DNA of 33,277 bases from assembly GCA_900321185.1 (NCBI GenBank), contig ONVD01000011.1:1-33277 (forward strand), given 5' to 3'. The notes below the pieces were generated by a model. That model had not been told where the DNA came from. It ran no database searches and saw nothing but the letters and a program-made list of their open reading frames with translations. Below, piece after piece: positions 32,591 through 33,277 of this stretch; positions within the stretch are counted from its first letter, which is position 1; each line of letters begins with the position of its first letter. Both the position numbers and the translations under genes were made by a program. This DNA is from an uncultured Eubacteriales bacterium. Its GTDB lineage: Bacteria > Bacillota > Clostridia > Christensenellales > UBA1242.

Positions 32591-33277
32591 CTAGGCAACC
32601 ATTTCAGCTAAACCAGTCAAATTATCTGATGCCACAATATTAATTGTTATCGTGAGAGTCACGCCAGCATAATCGTTTATCTCAGCCTTATTCTCAAAAG
32701 GTACACCATATCCAGTAGTAAAAATCATTTCATAACCAGTGTCAGCCTTATCACGAAAGTTTTGTGATGTAACATCTTGATTGCTCAATAATTGTGCAGT
32801 TGTTTCACTGCCTGTACCCTTGTACACATACCATCCATCATGACCAGTGTATGCTGTCCATGCCGATGTGTATTCTGGGTCTTGATAGCCAGATTTTTCT
32901 TTAATGTCGATATCGCCTTTTCCAACTTGCTCTGCTGCGATAGTATATTTTACAGCAACAAATGCAGGACTATCTACAACTCTAACCTTCAAATCTTCAA
33001 ATTTTAGTTGAGCGTTTACGTTTGAATATCCACCATAAGTACTCTCGGTAGGATTTACCACGTCACCACCAGTACCTGATTTTGCTACCCAGTATAAGTC
33101 CACATCGGTTCCTTTACTAGGTCGCGTATCTGCACCGTTCTTATCTTTAAATTGTGCACCTTGCATTTGTAGTGTTACACCGTTTGCAAATTGAATGGCG
33201 GTCACTACCTTACGAGTTGCACTAAAGTATGCCAAAGTAACAGTTGTAACCAAACTTAAAACCAATACAATAGACAA
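32591..33277 (-). CDS. Exported protein with SipW-type signal region, TasA/camelysin-like (5' end cut)
   Basis: The 228 visible residues begin inside the signal region (VLSLVTTVTLAYFSATRKVV) and run to a TAG stop. The AYFSATR junction, the following F-x-x-G spacing and a later PAFVAVKYTI strand match the neighbouring paralogue, though the rest has diverged. The gene continues past the right edge; the first visible codon is TTG and is not the real start. It has its own terminator, and the next gene has its own promoter, so the two are separately expressed. Confidence 0.75.
   Translation of the reverse strand: MSIVLVLSLVTTVTLAYFSATRKVVTAIQFANGVTLQMQGAQFKDKNGADTRPSKGTDVDLYWVAKSGTGGDVVNPTESTYGGYSNVNAQLKFEDLKVRVVDSPAFVAVKYTIAAEQVGKGDIDIKEKSGYQDPEYTSAWTAYTGHDGWYVYKGTGSETTAQLLSNQDVTSQNFRDKADTGYEMIFTTGYGVPFENKAEINDYAGVTLTITINIVASDNLTGLAEMVA

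Overview
The window looks like a piece of chromosome from an AT-rich, endospore-forming Firmicute of the Clostridia type, probably an uncultured gut-type lineage; the exact family cannot be fixed from sequence alone. Support comes from a sigma-H gene, a cwlD-type cortex amidase, a complete gerA-gerB-gerC germinant receptor operon, strong AAGGAGG Shine-Dalgarno sites, sigma-A-like promoters with mostly 17-bp spacers, and intrinsic terminators. Housekeeping content dominates: a 16S rRNA 5' end, the str operon (rpsL-rpsG-fusA-tuf), dnaX-ybaB-recR, the rpsF-ssb-rpsR operon, and two aminoacyl-tRNA synthetases. No phage, transposon or CRISPR was seen. Most genes are on the minus strand, so the replication fork probably runs from right to left.

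Layout. 1-619: start of a leftward rRNA operon with promoter and structured leader, divergent from ung. 1354-4642: leftward two-gene operon of a TasA/camelysin-like membrane protein and a transglutaminase-like lipoprotein. 4836-9120: str operon, with a promoter about 220 nt upstream of rpsL and a terminator-like hairpin at its +1. 9380-9625: gene-free AT-rich stretch with DnaA boxes. 9688-12150: cation exchanger and VanW protein. 12228-13630: HicB-like protein with an unknown partner, and a small membrane protein. 13807-14112: rightward cysteine-rich small protein. 14200-16040: cca and a helical unknown. 16244-20360: one tight operon mrnC-rlmB-sigH-dnaX-(dnaX tail)-ybaB-recR. 20430-22804: cwlD and a DUF4097-like protein. 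22854-26329: glnS-alaS. 26476-30281: ger operon, rightward. 30436-31516: rpsF-ssb-rpsR. 31662-33277: two proteins with SipW-type signal regions, the second cut by the window edge.

Most notable points. (1) dnaX is split at an A9 run preceded by a GAGGAGG sequence; its C-terminal domain continues in the -1 frame, which fits programmed frameshifting or transcriptional slippage making short and long DnaX forms. (2) cca, mrnC and cwlD lack a Shine-Dalgarno site, and their predicted transcription starts fall on the start codon, suggesting leaderless mRNAs; the mrnC promoter would drive the operon that holds sigH and dnaX. (3) The rRNA and str transcripts are both predicted to begin with a hairpin at +1. 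(4) Three TasA/camelysin-like proteins and a transglutaminase-like lipoprotein point to a surface-fibre or matrix function. (5) AlaRS is short, lacking the C-terminal domain, and GlnRS is present although many Firmicutes use the amidotransferase route.
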